A stretch of DNA of 59,466 nt from Streptomyces sp. SolWspMP-5a-2 (GTDB taxonomy: Bacteria > Actinomycetota > Actinomycetes > Streptomycetales > Streptomycetaceae). Numbering within the stretch: the first letter of the stretch is position 1; each line of letters opens with the position of its first letter. Positions 26,316 to 36,910 of this stretch are shown here, one piece after another. The position numbers and the translations under genes were made by a program. The stretch lies in the NCBI RefSeq assembly GCF_900091845.1, contig NZ_FMCI01000378.1, forward strand, positions 1 to 59,466, read 5' to 3'. Below the pieces are notes generated by a model. It was not told where the DNA came from and made no database searches. It was given only the letters and a program-made list of their open reading frames with translations.

Positions 26316-26817
26316 GACTGTGTCGCTCCAGAGGGTGAGGGGGGTGGAATGGCGATGAGGCTGGAGAGGGGACGGGTGGACGGGAACACGGCACACCGAC
26401 CACGCGACGACCCGGGGCGCACGGGTCGTGCGGGCGGCGCGAGTTGCGTGGCGGGGGCGAGTGGTGTGGTGGGCGCGGGACGTGCGAGCCGCGCGCCGGA
26501 CGAACCGCCGTAGGACGACGCCCGGCAGGGCTGACACCGGCCGGGCCAGAAACCCGGCAGGCGCCGACCCTCGGCGGAGCCGGCCAACGGCGGACGGAAC
26601 GGAGACGGAAAGGACGGGGCCGGCCGACCACTGACGGCTGACGGCTGACGGCTGACGGCCGTGGTGCTGGACCAGGTGCTGAACGAGGTGCTGAACGACG
26701 ATGTCGGCGCACCGCCCGCCCGCCGCCGACGTCCGGGATGCCACTCGCGACGACGCGCTTGAGACGACGTGCTCGCGACGGCGTGCTCGTGACGGCGTCG
26801 GGGAGGGCGCCCCGGTG
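26316..26817. other. 502-nt repeat-rich spacer between NDT-like and flavin reductase genes
   Basis: No gene is seen on either strand. It holds four perfect CTGACGG units (listed separately), two GGTGCTGAACGA units at about 26673-26699, and degenerate ACGACGCG/ACGGCGTG units at about 26750-26800. The part next to 26316 should carry the promoter for the leftward operon. Confidence 0.6.
26631..26658. repeat. CTGACGG tandem repeat, four perfect copies
   Basis: Four uninterrupted 7-nt units. The same 7-mer is the core of a second array at 38330-38430, in another intergenic spacer. Confidence 0.9.
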
Positions 26818-27480
26818 TCAGCCCCCGGAGCCCCCGGAGGGCTTGGCGGCACCGGAGGTTCCGGGCGCCCTGGCGCCGCCTGACCCCGGGTCGGTAATGC
26901 CGAGGTCGGTGATGCCGAGGTCGGCGATCCGCCTGTACCGCCCCCGGTGGTAGAGGAGTGGCTCGCGGGGCTCGGCGGGCGACTCGGCCCGGCGCACGTC
27001 GCCGATCACCACGAAGTGGTCGCCGCCGTCGTACTCGGCGTGCAGACGGCAGTCGATCCAGGCGCTCGCGCCGGTCAGCCGCGGGGCGCCGTCCGGGGAC
27101 GGGTCCCACGCGACCTCACGGAACTTCTCGCCGCCGGAGCGCGCGAACCGCTCGCTGAGCGGGTGCTGGGACCGCGCCAGCACGTTGACGCAGAAGGAGC
27201 CGCTCTCCCTGATGACCGGCCAGCTCGCCGAGGAGCGGCTGACGCCCAGGGCGACGCGCGGCGGCCGCAGCGAGAGCGAGGAGAACGCCTGACAGGTGAA
27301 TCCGACGGGCCCCGCGGGCCCCATGGCGGTGACGACCGTGACGCCGGAACAGAACTGGCCCAGAACCGAGCGGAACCTGTCCGGCGTGACGTGATCCTGA
27401 ACTGCTGCGGAAGTGTTCTCGCCCAACAAAAGCTCTGTCCTCTCGGGCGTGTACAGCCGGGTCGGATACGGCAAGCTCAC
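26818..27480 (-). CDS. Flavin reductase (FMN/FAD) domain protein, RutF/HpaC-like
   Basis: A protein of up to 220 residues with the flavin-reductase split-barrel fold: DRFRSVLGQFCSGVTVVTA, GFTCQAFSSLSLRPPRVALG (flavin site) and HFVVIGDVRRAE. It should reduce free flavin with NAD(P)H and supply it to the LLM monooxygenase in the same region, forming a two-component oxygenase. The start is uncertain: GTG 27480 gives the longest form, while a TTG about 18 codons later is preceded by GAGAGGA. The C-terminal 30 residues (ADLGITDLGITDPGSGG and after) are repetitive. It is divergent from the AsnC regulator. Confidence 0.88.
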   Translation of the reverse strand: MSLPYPTRLYTPERTELLLGENTSAAVQDHVTPDRFRSVLGQFCSGVTVVTAMGPAGPVGFTCQAFSSLSLRPPRVALGVSRSSASWPVIRESGSFCVNVLARSQHPLSERFARSGGEKFREVAWDPSPDGAPRLTGASAWIDCRLHAEYDGGDHFVVIGDVRRAESPAEPREPLLYHRGRYRRIADLGITDLGITDPGSGGARAPGTSGAAKPSGGSGG

Positions 27481-27486
27481 CGCTGA

Positions 27487-27499
27487 TCACCGATGGTGA
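27487..27499. promoter_or_regulatory. Candidate operator TCACC-GAT-GGTGA between flavin reductase and AsnC genes
   Basis: A perfect 5-bp inverted repeat with a 3-nt spacer in the 98-nt divergent gap, 7 nt from the flavin reductase GTG. The gap is AT-rich for this genome. A plausible site for the adjacent Lrp/AsnC regulator, but unproven. Confidence 0.35.
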
Positions 27500-27578
27500 C
27501 GAGAGGATAGTTGCACGAACAGACGGAATCCGACAAGAGAGCTGGATCAAGTGATAAAGATCCTGCCATCATGCGGTC

Positions 27579-28580
27579 ATGGTGAACGATTCAGACGCAT
27601 CCGAGGAACTGAGTGGTCTTGACCAGCGGATCGTGGCCGCGCTCCAGATCAGCCCGCGGGCGGGCGTCGCGGAAGTGGGGCGCATCCTCGGTGAGCACGA
27701 ACGGGCGGTGTCCCGGCACCTCCAGCGGCTCCTGGACACCGGGGCCGTGCGCAGTACGGCGGAGTGGGACCCGCTGCGCCGCGGCCTCGGCCCGGCCGTC
27801 AGGCTGCGGCTCAAGGCGCCGATGGGCTGCCTGAAAAGCGCCGTTCGGGAATTGGCAAACCGGCCCGATGTCCTTAACGTCGCCGCCGTGGGGGGCGCGG
27901 CAGGCCATCTCTGGTGCGATCTGCTGCTCGCGTCCCGCTCCCTGCTGTACTCCCTGACCACCGACGGCGTCCCCGGCCTGCCCGGGGTCAACGTGCTCGA
28001 CGCGCACGTCACCCTGCGCCCGTTCCTCACCGAGGCCGGGTGGCACGCCCCCGTCCTGACCGAGGAAGAGGAGAAACGCTTGCGGGCGAGCCTGGTCCGA
28101 CCGCTGCCCGGTCACGCCCACCGCTACGAGCTCACCCCCACCGACCTGCGCGTCGCCGAAGCCCTCATGAAGAACGGGCGCGTCAGCCTCACCGACCTCG
28201 GGGCCGCGCTGGGCGTCTCCACGGCCACCGCGGGACGCCGGGTCACCGCGCTGCTCGAACGCGGGGTGCTGCATCTGCGCACAGTGGTCGATCCGGCCCT
28301 GCTGGGACGCCCGGTGGAGGCGCGGGTGCGGCTACGGGTCCACCCGGCGGGCATCGGGGAGGTCGGCACCGCGCTCGCCGCCTGTCCCGCCGTACGGTCC
28401 TGCGTCGCCGTGACCGGGACGCACAACCTGCTCGCCGACGTGTGCGTCGAGGGCGAGACGGACCTGTACGGCTTCGTCGCCGACGCGCTCGGAGCGCTGC
28501 CGCACGTCGTCGCCTACGACATCGACATCGTCCGCCGCCTGCCCCCGGACGGCGCCGTCCCCGGGGAGACACCCCGATGA
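27579..28580 (+). CDS. Lrp/AsnC-family regulator, tandem double-domain type
   Basis: A 333-residue regulator with two copies of the Lrp unit. The first helix-turn-helix is at about 10-60 (LDQRIVAALQISPRAGVAEVGRIL) with a first ligand-like domain to about 160. The second is at about 180-235 (LTPTDLRVAEALMKNGRVSLTD, then STATAGRRVTALLERGVL) with a RAM-like domain at about 240-320. Such double proteins are common in Streptomyces and sense small molecules. It lies 42 nt before the CTP synthase gene on the same strand and is divergent from the flavin reductase, so it probably controls one or both. No clear ribosome site precedes the ATG. Confidence 0.92.
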   Translation: MVNDSDASEELSGLDQRIVAALQISPRAGVAEVGRILGEHERAVSRHLQRLLDTGAVRSTAEWDPLRRGLGPAVRLRLKAPMGCLKSAVRELANRPDVLNVAAVGGAAGHLWCDLLLASRSLLYSLTTDGVPGLPGVNVLDAHVTLRPFLTEAGWHAPVLTEEEEKRLRASLVRPLPGHAHRYELTPTDLRVAEALMKNGRVSLTDLGAALGVSTATAGRRVTALLERGVLHLRTVVDPALLGRPVEARVRLRVHPAGIGEVGTALAACPAVRSCVAVTGTHNLLADVCVEGETDLYGFVADALGALPHVVAYDIDIVRRLPPDGAVPGETPR

Positions 28581-28622
28581 GCCGCGCCGCACCCCCGCCC
28601 GCGACCACAGGAGCCTCCGGCC

Positions 28623-30317
<1,695 letters not shown>

Positions 30318-30346
30318 GGAGGGCGGCAGTCCTCGCGCCCGGGGAC

Positions 30347-31261
30347 CTACCACTCCCAACGGAATCCGACCACGGCCTCCTCTATGAAGGGGACGTACTT
30401 CCGTGCCGTCCGATCGCGGACGGCCCACTCCTGCTCCCACACTGCCTGGCCGGCGAAGTGGTCGTCCCAGACACACCACCAGAGGGATCGCGGGGACTGC
30501 TCCGAAGTGAACTCGACTGCCATGTCGACGTTCTCCACCCGCGCGAAAGCAGGACGCCGTACCTCGGTCGCACCCAGATCCCCTATCGGAAAGTAGGCCT
30601 GATATTCGAGTGCAGTGGACTCCATCTTCTTCAGCGGACTCGGAAAAAGGATGTCGACGCCGGTCAGCCCGCCTCCGTAGATGTACCGCTCACCGAGCAC
30701 TCCACCATGGAGCACCTCGATGCGGGACGCCCACGGCTCGTGGTTGAAGAAGTAGCCATCGACTCCGTCCTCGACTGCCCGAATGGCCTGAAACGTCTTT
30801 CGGGACATCAACGAACGCGCGGGACCGATCGAATACCTCTCGACAAGGTTGGTCGTCCGATGCCTCTGCGGCTTGACCATGGCGCGCCGATTGCGAAGCG
30901 TGTGGGCGACCCCAAGCCCCGGATCACCTTCGCCGAAGAGTGTTCCCCACAGATCTTCGCGATGGTTGTCGTCCATTTCGAAAGCATCGATGAACCATCT
31001 CAACGTCTCCGCAGAGACGACTGTGCCGTTCAACGCACGCGAAACCCTGTCCTTCAGGTTTCGCGGCGGGACACTCTCGGCCACTTCACCGATTTCCCAG
31101 AGATGGAGCGTGATGACCTGAGCGATCGCCGCCTGGTGAAGATCGCTCCTGCTGCGCCTCGCGCACTCCTGCCATCGCCGCCGGTATCTGGGATGCGTGG
31201 CGAGGATCTCCCTGAGCCTCCGACTCGTGATGAAAGCACTCTCGCTCTTGTCGGCTGGCAC
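30347..31261 (-). CDS. Hypothetical protein, possible XRE-like N-terminal domain; defence-island neighbour
   Basis: A 304-residue protein without signal peptide or membrane helix. The first 100 residues are helical and include LKDRVSRALNGTVVSAETLRWFIDAFEMDD and HREDLWGTLFGE, which looks like a short helix-turn-helix-type unit. The rest is a mixed alpha/beta domain rich in Trp and aromatic residues (SLWWCVWDDHFAGQAVWEQEW), with no recognised fold. GTG 31261 was chosen because GGAGGAGG lies 6 nt upstream; the longer GTG at 31312 has no usable ribosome site. Third codon positions are far less G/C-biased than in flanking genes, a sign of recent transfer. Divergent to the two-gene HEPN-like operon. 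Confidence 0.75.
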   Translation of the reverse strand: MPADKSESAFITSRRLREILATHPRYRRRWQECARRSRSDLHQAAIAQVITLHLWEIGEVAESVPPRNLKDRVSRALNGTVVSAETLRWFIDAFEMDDNHREDLWGTLFGEGDPGLGVAHTLRNRRAMVKPQRHRTTNLVERYSIGPARSLMSRKTFQAIRAVEDGVDGYFFNHEPWASRIEVLHGGVLGERYIYGGGLTGVDILFPSPLKKMESTALEYQAYFPIGDLGATEVRRPAFARVENVDMAVEFTSEQSPRSLWWCVWDDHFAGQAVWEQEWAVRDRTARKYVPFIEEAVVGFRWEW

Positions 31262-31477
31262 CCAACACCTCCTCCCCCGTGCCGGGAATGTAGCGCTCAA
31301 GTATCGCTCCACCCTGCCCTGCTGCGGCGCTCCTCCCGGAACTGAGCTGCGACTTCTTCCGCAAAGACGTGGCGTTCAGGTAGACGTGCGACACAACTGC
31401 GACGGACACCCTGTGAGATTGAACCCGAGACGTCGCCGCGTCAAGTGCGCGTCGCCCACGCCCTCGGAGGAGAAAAC

Positions 31478-32167
31478 ATGCTCGACTCAACGCAGCCTGA
31501 GCCCGCCCAGAACGCCTCGGACATTGCGTCGGATGCGAACGAAAATCCGATCTCCGAAATCATGAACGACGACAAAGTTCAAACTGCTCTTGAACTCAAA
31601 GCGATGCACACGGCGTTCGAGGTGCTCGAACCGCTCAAGACCGAGGCGCAAGGACGAGCGGTCCGGTGGCTCCTGGATGCGCTCGGCATGAGCAACCGGC
31701 AACTGCGGCCGGAGGCAGACCGGGAAACGTCCACGGAACCCTCTCCCTCCGCTTCCGCAGCCGAGACGCACACACAGGGCGATACTCCGACCCCCCGGTC
31801 CTTCATGACCCAGAAGAAGCCGAACTCACTGGTGGAACGTATCGCCTGCCTCTCGTACTACCTGAGCTACTACCGCGACACCCCTCATTTCAAGACCAGC
31901 GACCTGGTGCTCCTGAACACCGAGGCAGCAGCACCCAAGTTCGGCAATGCTTCCAGAGACGTAGACAACGCCGACCGCCAGAGTGGCTATCTGGTCACCG
32001 CCGGAAAGAGGCTGAAGCAGATCACTCCTCGCGGTGAGGCGATGGTGCAGTCGCTCCCCGACCGTGAGGCTGTTGCCGCCGCGCTGCGCGAACACCCCTA
32101 CAAGGCGCGCAAGCCCCGAGACACCACGCCCAAGCGAGTGTCCGAGCAGAACAAGGACGACCAGTGA
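31478..32167 (+). CDS. Hypothetical protein, first gene of a HEPN-linked pair
   Basis: A 229-residue soluble protein. The N-terminal half is acidic and partly disordered, with a helical AFEVLEPLKTEAQGRAVRWLLDALGM unit. The C-terminal half (about residues 105-205) looks like a small winged-helix-type domain: LVERIACLSYYLSYYRDTPHFKTSDL, then LNTEAAAPKFGNASRDVDNA and SGYLVTAGKRLKQITPRGEAMVQ. ATG 31478 follows GGAGGAGAAAAC; an upstream in-frame start lacks this. It overlaps the next gene by 4 nt, so the two products are probably made in fixed ratio and may interact. Low third-position GC. I have no function for the family. Confidence 0.8.
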   Translation: MLDSTQPEPAQNASDIASDANENPISEIMNDDKVQTALELKAMHTAFEVLEPLKTEAQGRAVRWLLDALGMSNRQLRPEADRETSTEPSPSASAAETHTQGDTPTPRSFMTQKKPNSLVERIACLSYYLSYYRDTPHFKTSDLVLLNTEAAAPKFGNASRDVDNADRQSGYLVTAGKRLKQITPRGEAMVQSLPDREAVAAALREHPYKARKPRDTTPKRVSEQNKDDQ

Positions 32168-32934
32168 ACGCTGACATCCGATCCGTGCTGAGCAGCGCTT
32201 TCCCTCCCCACCTCGTGGATGACCTCATCGCTTCTTACCAAGAGGCGAAAGAGAATTTCTACCGAGGAGGGCACAGGCTCAGTGCCGTCGAGGGCGGACG
32301 GTTCTGCGAAGCAGCATTCAGGATCATCGAAGAGATCACGACAGGCACACACACGCCACTCGACGGCAGGAAGAAGCTCGACACGAACGGGATCATCAAG
32401 ACCGCAGAGGGGCAACCCGGAAACCTGCACCCCAAGTCCGTGCGCATCCATATCCCCCGTTCCCTCCGACTCATCTACGACATCCGCAACAACCGTAACG
32501 CCGCGCACCTTTCCGACGAGATCGACGTCAACCTGCAGGACGCCACTCTTGTCACGTCGATGCTCGACTGGGTGCTCGCGGAGTTCGTTCGACTGAGCAG
32601 AGGGACCACGCCGCAGGAGGCCCAGAAGCTCATCGAAGATCTGATGACGCGGCGCGTACCCAGCATCCAGGACTTCGGGGGTTTCCAGAAGGTTCTCAGG
32701 ACAGATCTGCGGGCCAGCGACCGGGTACTCGTGCTGCTCTATCGCAGCGGGACACGAGGTGTCCGCTACTCGGATCTTTCTCAGTGGATGCCGAGCACTA
32801 TGCGCGCCAACCTCCGCCGTACGGTACGCGCGCTCGACGGAAAAGCCCTTGCTCACGCCTCGGGTGAAACCGTACAGATCACATATGCGGGTCAGCGAAA
32901 CGTCGAGTCGCGAGGCCTACTCGACCCCATCTGA
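32164..32934 (+). CDS. HEPN-like domain protein with C-terminal winged-helix-like region (candidate RNase effector)
   Basis: A 256-residue protein. Residues about 17-60 form long helices (DDLIASYQEAKENFYRGG, then GGRFCEAAFRIIEEITTG) and residues 95-145 form another pair containing IYDIRNNRNAAHLSDEID. This gives Arg108-Asn109-x5-His115, fitting the HEPN R-x4-6-H motif in which a polar residue follows Arg. HEPN proteins are often metal-independent RNases in toxin-antitoxin and antiphage systems. The C-terminal part (about 165-250, with RGVRYSDLSQWMPSTMRANLRRTVRALDGK) looks like a winged helix. It starts at GTG 32164, overlapping the preceding stop. The assignment is from motif and helix pattern only. 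Confidence 0.78.
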   Translation: MNADIRSVLSSAFPPHLVDDLIASYQEAKENFYRGGHRLSAVEGGRFCEAAFRIIEEITTGTHTPLDGRKKLDTNGIIKTAEGQPGNLHPKSVRIHIPRSLRLIYDIRNNRNAAHLSDEIDVNLQDATLVTSMLDWVLAEFVRLSRGTTPQEAQKLIEDLMTRRVPSIQDFGGFQKVLRTDLRASDRVLVLLYRSGTRGVRYSDLSQWMPSTMRANLRRTVRALDGKALAHASGETVQITYAGQRNVESRGLLDPI

Positions 32935-32978
32935 CGCCCGCGTCCGGCCGGCGCGCCGTTTCACTGCGATCAGACGTA

Positions 32979-33012
32979 TTACGGGCTGGCTCGCGCAGGA
33001 GTCAGCCCGTAA
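32979..33012. terminator. Strong hairpin after the HEPN-like gene
   Basis: A 13-bp stem (TTACGGGCTG plus three inner pairs, one G-U) closes an 8-nt loop, about 45 nt past the HEPN-like stop and before the convergent ychF gene. Confidence 0.75.
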
Positions 33013-33048
33013 CACCGTAGCCACCGACGGGCGGTCACCCACCTGGCT

Positions 33049-33076
33049 AGGGTCCGCCTCCGAAGAGTCGGACCCT
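33049..33076. terminator. Second hairpin, on the ychF side
   Basis: AGGGTCCG at 33049-33056 pairs perfectly with 33069-33076 across a 12-nt loop. It lies 51 nt past the ychF stop, in the orientation to end ychF transcription. Confidence 0.6.
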
Positions 33077-33126
33077 CTCTGAACCACGCGTTCCACAAGT
33101 TCAGAAGCGCGGCGCCGCGTCACCCG

Positions 33127-34215
<1,089 letters not shown>

Positions 34216-34411
34216 GTGGCGACTTCCCGTACGTGAGAGGACTTCAGGGGCTGGGGCTGCGGGCCCGGTCCTTACAACGGTGCGGCGGGCCGATCCACCA
34301 GTCTACGGCGTGCCGCCCCCGCCCCGGCGACGTATCGAACGCGTGGCCAGGGCTCGCTCCCCGGCGTGTCTGAGGAGCCATTCCGCACATTAACCGACCT
34401 AAGTTGGTCCA

Positions 34412-34996
34412 GTGGAGCAACACAGGACGCGCCCCCCGCAGCAAGGACCGCGACGCGGCACGCCCCCGCTGCCCCCGCAGGCGGCACGCGGTGGACGGAA
34501 GGGGGCCAGAGACGCCGTCGGCACCGGCCGCCCGGTGCAGCGGCGGGCACCCGGCGCCCGTCCGGTGCCCGCCAGGACACCGGCGCCCCCGTTCGTCCAG
34601 GCCGTGCGGCGGCTGCCCAACCCCCGGCTGACCGGGCTGGGCGGCGGCCTCTTCTGCGGCGCCGTCATGTTCGCCCTCGGCTGCCTCGACGCCCTGCTCC
34701 TGGAGTCCCTCACCGTCTACGGCGTGCTGTTCCTGCCGGTGTGCCTGGTGACCGCCGCCTGGGTGCGCCGGGGCGATCTGCTGACCGCGCCCGTCGTCGT
34801 ACCGATCGCCTTCGCCGTCGGGCTGCTGCCCATGGCCGAGGGCGACGCGGGGGTCCTCGGCCGGCTCATGGGCCTGGTGACGGCCCTCGCCACCCAGGCG
34901 GGGTGGCTCTACGGCGGCACCCTGGTCGCCGGTGTGGTGGTGCTGTGCCGCCGGGTCGCCCTGATGCGCAGGCGCGCGGCGGCCCAGCGGCGCTGA
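34412..34996 (+). CDS. DUF6542-type small membrane protein
   Basis: A 194-residue protein. The first 65 residues are Arg/Pro/Gln-rich and disordered. Three to four membrane helices follow (LTGLGGGLFCGAVMFALGCLDALLL, YGVLFLPVCLVTAAWV, APVVVPIAFAVGLLPMAEG, GWLYGGTLVAGVVVLCRRV). It starts at GTG 34412 without a visible ribosome site, so it may be leaderless or weakly translated. Divergent to ychF and ending only 7 nt from the convergent ppgK stop. Function is unknown. Confidence 0.8.
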   Translation: MEQHRTRPPQQGPRRGTPPLPPQAARGGRKGARDAVGTGRPVQRRAPGARPVPARTPAPPFVQAVRRLPNPRLTGLGGGLFCGAVMFALGCLDALLLESLTVYGVLFLPVCLVTAAWVRRGDLLTAPVVVPIAFAVGLLPMAEGDAGVLGRLMGLVTALATQAGWLYGGTLVAGVVVLCRRVALMRRRAAAQRR

Positions 34997-35003
34997 CCGC
35001 GCC

Positions 35004-35750
35004 TCAGCCGTCCTGGGCGGCGTGCATCGCCGCGCCCACGATGCCCGCGTTGTTCTGGAGCTGGGCCGGGACGATGTCCGCCTTGATGCCCTCGATGAAG
35101 TGCAGGAACTTCTCGGACTTGCGGCTGACCCCGCCGCCGATGATGAACAGCTCGGGCGTGAAGAGCATCTCGACGTGGGCGAGGTACTTCTGGACCCGGC
35201 GGGCCCAGTGCTCCCACGTCAGGTCGCCGTCCTCCTTGGCCTTGCTCGACGCCTTCTTCTCCGCGTCGTGGCCGTGCAGCTCCAGGTGGCCCAGCTCGGT
35301 GTTGGGCAGCAGCGTGCCGTCCACGAAGACCGCGCTGCCGATGCCCGTGCCGAACGTCAACAGGATGACGGTGCCCTTGCGGTCCCGGCCCGCGCCGAAG
35401 GCCACCTCGGCGACGCCCGCCGCGTCCGCGTCGTTGACCACCGTCACCGGGAGGCCGCCGAGCCGGTCGGAGAAGAGGGCGCGCGCGTCGGTGTCGATCC
35501 AGCTCTTGTCGACGTTGGCCGCCGTGCGGATGGTGGAGCCGCCGGTGACGACGCCGGGGAAGGTGAGCCCGACCGGGCCGGTCCAGCCGTAGTGCTCCAC
35601 GACCTCCTTGACCCCGTCCGCCACCCCGTCGGGGGTCGCCGGGTGCGGGGTCAGCACCTTGAACCGCTCTTGTGCAAGGTCGCCCCTGTCCAGGTCCACA
35701 GGGGCGCCCTTGATCCCGGATCCGCCGATGTCCACGCCGAAGATCTGCAT
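35004..35750 (-). CDS. ppgK: Polyphosphate-dependent glucokinase
   Basis: A 248-residue ROK-fold kinase that phosphorylates glucose using polyphosphate (and often ATP). DIGGSGIKGAPVDL is the phosphate loop, VNDADAAGVAEVAFGAG holds the catalytic Asp region, and TFGTGIGSAVFVDGTLLPNTELGHLELHG is typical of the strictly polyphosphate-type actinobacterial enzymes. Located between DUF6542 and ispH, all apparently independent units. Confidence 0.95.
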   Translation of the reverse strand: MQIFGVDIGGSGIKGAPVDLDRGDLAQERFKVLTPHPATPDGVADGVKEVVEHYGWTGPVGLTFPGVVTGGSTIRTAANVDKSWIDTDARALFSDRLGGLPVTVVNDADAAGVAEVAFGAGRDRKGTVILLTFGTGIGSAVFVDGTLLPNTELGHLELHGHDAEKKASSKAKEDGDLTWEHWARRVQKYLAHVEMLFTPELFIIGGGVSRKSEKFLHFIEGIKADIVPAQLQNNAGIVGAAMHAAQDG

Positions 35751-35779
35751 GGCCCTACGTTACGACGGGGGACTGACAG

Positions 35780-36796
35780 TCACTCGGCCGAGGTCCCCGG
35801 CGTGCCAGAACCGCCGCGCTCGGCGACCAGTGCGGCCGCCTCGTCGCGCAGGTCACGGCGGAGCTCCTTGGGCAGCGAGAAGGTGATCGACTCCTCGGCC
35901 GCCTTGACCAGTTCGACGTCCTCGAAGCCGCGCTGCGACAGCCACTCCAGGACCTGCTCGACGAGGATCTCGGGGACGGACGCGCCCGAGGTGACGCCGA
36001 CCGTGGAGACGCCGTCGAGCCAGCTCTCGTCGCACTCGTCGGCGAAGTCCACCAGGTAGGCCTCGCGGGAGCCCGCCTGCTTGGCGACCTCGACGAGACG
36101 GACCGAGTTGGAGGAGTTGCGCGAGCCGACCACGATGACCAGCTCGGCCTCGGCGCCCATCTGCTTCACCGCGAGCTGGCGGTTCTGGGTGGCGTAGCAG
36201 ATGTCGTCGCTGGGCGGCGAGATGAGCTGCGGGAACTTCTCCTGGAGGGCGTCGACGGTCTCCATCGTCTCGTCGACGGAGAGGGTCGTCTGCGACAGCC
36301 ACACGACCCGGGAGGGGTCGCGGACCTCGACCTTGGCGACGTCCGCGGGGCCGTCCACGAGCTGGATGTGCTCGGGGGCCTCGCCGGAGGTGCCGATGAC
36401 CTCCTCGTGGCCCTCGTGCCCGATCAGGAGGATGTCGTAGTCCTCCTTGGCGAAGCGGACGGCCTCCTTGTGGACCTTGGTGACGAGCGGGCAGGTCGCG
36501 TCGATGGTGGCGAGCCTGCCGCGGGCGGCCTCCTCGTGGACGACGGGGGCGACCCCGTGCGCGGAGAACATCACGATGTTCCCCTCGGGGACCTCCTCCG
36601 TCCGCTCGACGAAGACGGCGCCCTTCTTCTCCAGGGTCTGCACGACGTACTTGTTGTGCACGATCTCGTGCCGGACATAGATCGGAGCCCCGTACTGCTC
36701 CAGGGCTTTCTCGACGGCGATCACGGCGCGGTCCACGCCCGCGCAGTAGCCCCGGGGGGCGGCGAGCAGGACACGGCGGCCAGGCGAAGCAGTCAT
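35780..36796 (-). CDS. ispH: 4-hydroxy-3-methylbut-2-enyl diphosphate reductase (IspH/LytB)
   Basis: A 338-residue [4Fe-4S] enzyme that makes IPP and DMAPP in the last step of the MEP pathway. The three cluster cysteines lie in RGYCAGVDRA, DATCPLVTKV and DDICYATQNRQ. The substrate-site segments EIVHNKYVV, HEGHEEVIG and SRNSSNSVRL are present. The start at 36796 (MTASPGRRV) fits known homologues better than an ATG three codons upstream; neither has a good ribosome site. Divergent to the APC permease with a 114-nt gap. Confidence 0.97.
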   Translation of the reverse strand: MTASPGRRVLLAAPRGYCAGVDRAVIAVEKALEQYGAPIYVRHEIVHNKYVVQTLEKKGAVFVERTEEVPEGNIVMFSAHGVAPVVHEEAARGRLATIDATCPLVTKVHKEAVRFAKEDYDILLIGHEGHEEVIGTSGEAPEHIQLVDGPADVAKVEVRDPSRVVWLSQTTLSVDETMETVDALQEKFPQLISPPSDDICYATQNRQLAVKQMGAEAELVIVVGSRNSSNSVRLVEVAKQAGSREAYLVDFADECDESWLDGVSTVGVTSGASVPEILVEQVLEWLSQRGFEDVELVKAAEESITFSLPKELRRDLRDEAAALVAERGGSGTPGTSAE

Positions 36797-36910
36797 GGCA
36801 CCCATCGTAAGGCCGCGTTCGGCGGGTCAAAGATCGCGCCTTTGGAGAGACTGGCGTGAGGTGGGAGGGGTGGGCAGGGACAGAACGGTCGAGGCACAGG
36901 CGGAGGCACG

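Noticed and set aside
22531..27480. A complete Rut uracil-degradation operon
   Set aside because: The oxygenase is NtaA-type length, and RutB, RutC, RutD and RutG are absent, while DHODH-like, NDT-like and creatininase genes are extra.
33020..33080. tRNA-like fold near the island boundary
   Set aside because: Only one stem (33049-33076) is convincing; there is no acceptor stem, T-loop consensus or CCA.
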